Shown one piece after another: positions 63,767 through 64,000 of a stretch of 64,000 nucleotides of DNA (the first letter of the stretch is position 1; the number at the start of each line of letters is the position of its first letter). The stretch is from Sphingopyxis sp. (GTDB lineage: Bacteria > Pseudomonadota > Alphaproteobacteria > Sphingomonadales > Sphingomonadaceae), in the NCBI GenBank assembly GCA_002733865.1, contig NVXM01000031.1:1-64000 (forward strand), written 5' to 3'. Below the pieces are notes generated by a model. That model saw only the letters and a program-made list of their open reading frames with translations. It was not told the origin of the DNA and searched no databases. Made by a program: the position numbers and the translations under genes.

Positions 63767-64000
63767 CTATTTCAGCCGTTCGATCTTGCTCGCCGCTTCG
63801 TCGATGATCGCGGCGACATCCAGAATTTTCTCCGAGTCCTTTTCCTCTTCGGCCAGCCGGATGCGGACCGCGCTTTTCAGATTGTGCATCGCGCGACGGA
63901 TCGAGGCTCCGTCGCTGGCTTCTCCCATCTTCGAGACGCCATCCAGCCGTTCGAGAATATGGTCGATATGCTCCTGCTCCTCCGCGAGCTTGGCGGAGCC
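63767..64000 (-). CDS. C-terminal part of a coiled-coil hypothetical protein
   Basis: The right edge holds 77 codons plus a stop on the minus strand; the start lies outside. It reads GSAKLAEEQEHIDHILERLDG... and EEEKDSEKILDVAAIIDEAA, highly charged and helical, without a motif I recognise. Codon use and continuous frame support a true gene. Confidence 0.7.
   Translation of the reverse strand, partial: GSAKLAEEQEHIDHILERLDGVSKMGEASDGASIRRAMHNLKSAVRIRLAEEEKDSEKILDVAAIIDEAASKIERLK

Noticed and set aside
1..64000. CRISPR arrays, rRNA operons or riboswitches
   Set aside because: Looked for regular direct repeats, rRNA landmarks and conserved leader motifs; none seen.

Overview
The window reads as chromosomal DNA of a sphingomonad-type alphaproteobacterium (close to Sphingorhabdus/Parasphingorhabdus/Sphingopyxis by gene content; inferred from protein resemblance only, no search was run). 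Signs are the vgr-related 149-aa protein, the TIGR03607-type patatin, a DUF6445 protein, TonB receptors with a VTANRREE plug start, an alphaproteobacterial sigma-32 promoter at dnaK and a complete FixL/FixJ pair. Most of it is ordinary core genome with few signs of mobile DNA: only the left edge holds what looks like the start of an IS5-family transposase.

Region by region: 0.1-6.4 kb carries an RhlE-like DEAD-box helicase, a cation diffusion facilitator, gamma-glutamyltransferase, a DsrE protein and an EEP-fold hydrolase. 6.5-17.6 kb is a low-oxygen respiration block: ccoNOQP (cbb3 oxidase), ccoGHIS (assembly and copper loading), a small exported Cys/His-rich protein overlapping ccoS, then convergent fixL-fixJ and a tandem universal stress protein. 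FixL keeps the haem ligand and key oxygen-pocket residues at the same numbers as Bradyrhizobium FixL, and a 19-bp motif is shared by the ccoN and usp upstream regions, suggesting a local FixLJ regulon. 17.7-24 kb is an accessory-looking stretch: exported hypotheticals, a GH108 endolysin plus 3TM GTA-type holin, an acidic Ala-rich lipoprotein, DUF6969, class II aldolase, a LuxR-type HTH protein with a C-terminal membrane anchor, a single-domain response regulator and a decayed receiver-domain pseudogene.

24-27.6 kb is the sulfate-assimilation operon cysD-cysNC-cysQ with a divergent LuxR regulator. 28.8-45 kb is housekeeping: tRNA-Arg(CCT), nitrilase-family amidase, grxC, comF, mutT, two Flp pilins, an M48 lipoprotein protease, accA, xerD, a coupled 44-aa membrane peptide and 615-aa exported protein, aroK-aroB, a Kef-type antiporter, a NifU-like scaffold lacking its third Cys, cvpA and radA. 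45-54.3 kb holds patatin, a metallo-beta-lactamase-fold protein, DUF6445, and a MarR / cytochrome P450 / TonB receptor / NTF2-like module with a strong promoter overlapped by a GGACA-CTA-TGTCC palindrome. 54.3-64 kb has dnaK-dnaJ with a sigma-32 promoter, a PCuAC copper chaperone, OmpW, MATE exporter, GntP permease, GNAT and a truncated coiled-coil protein at the right edge.

The best candidates for new biology are the small Cys-rich protein fused by stop/start overlap to the cbb3 assembly operon, the shared ccoN/usp motif, the isolated GTA-like lysis pair with its own upstream palindrome, and the membrane-anchored LuxR-type protein.
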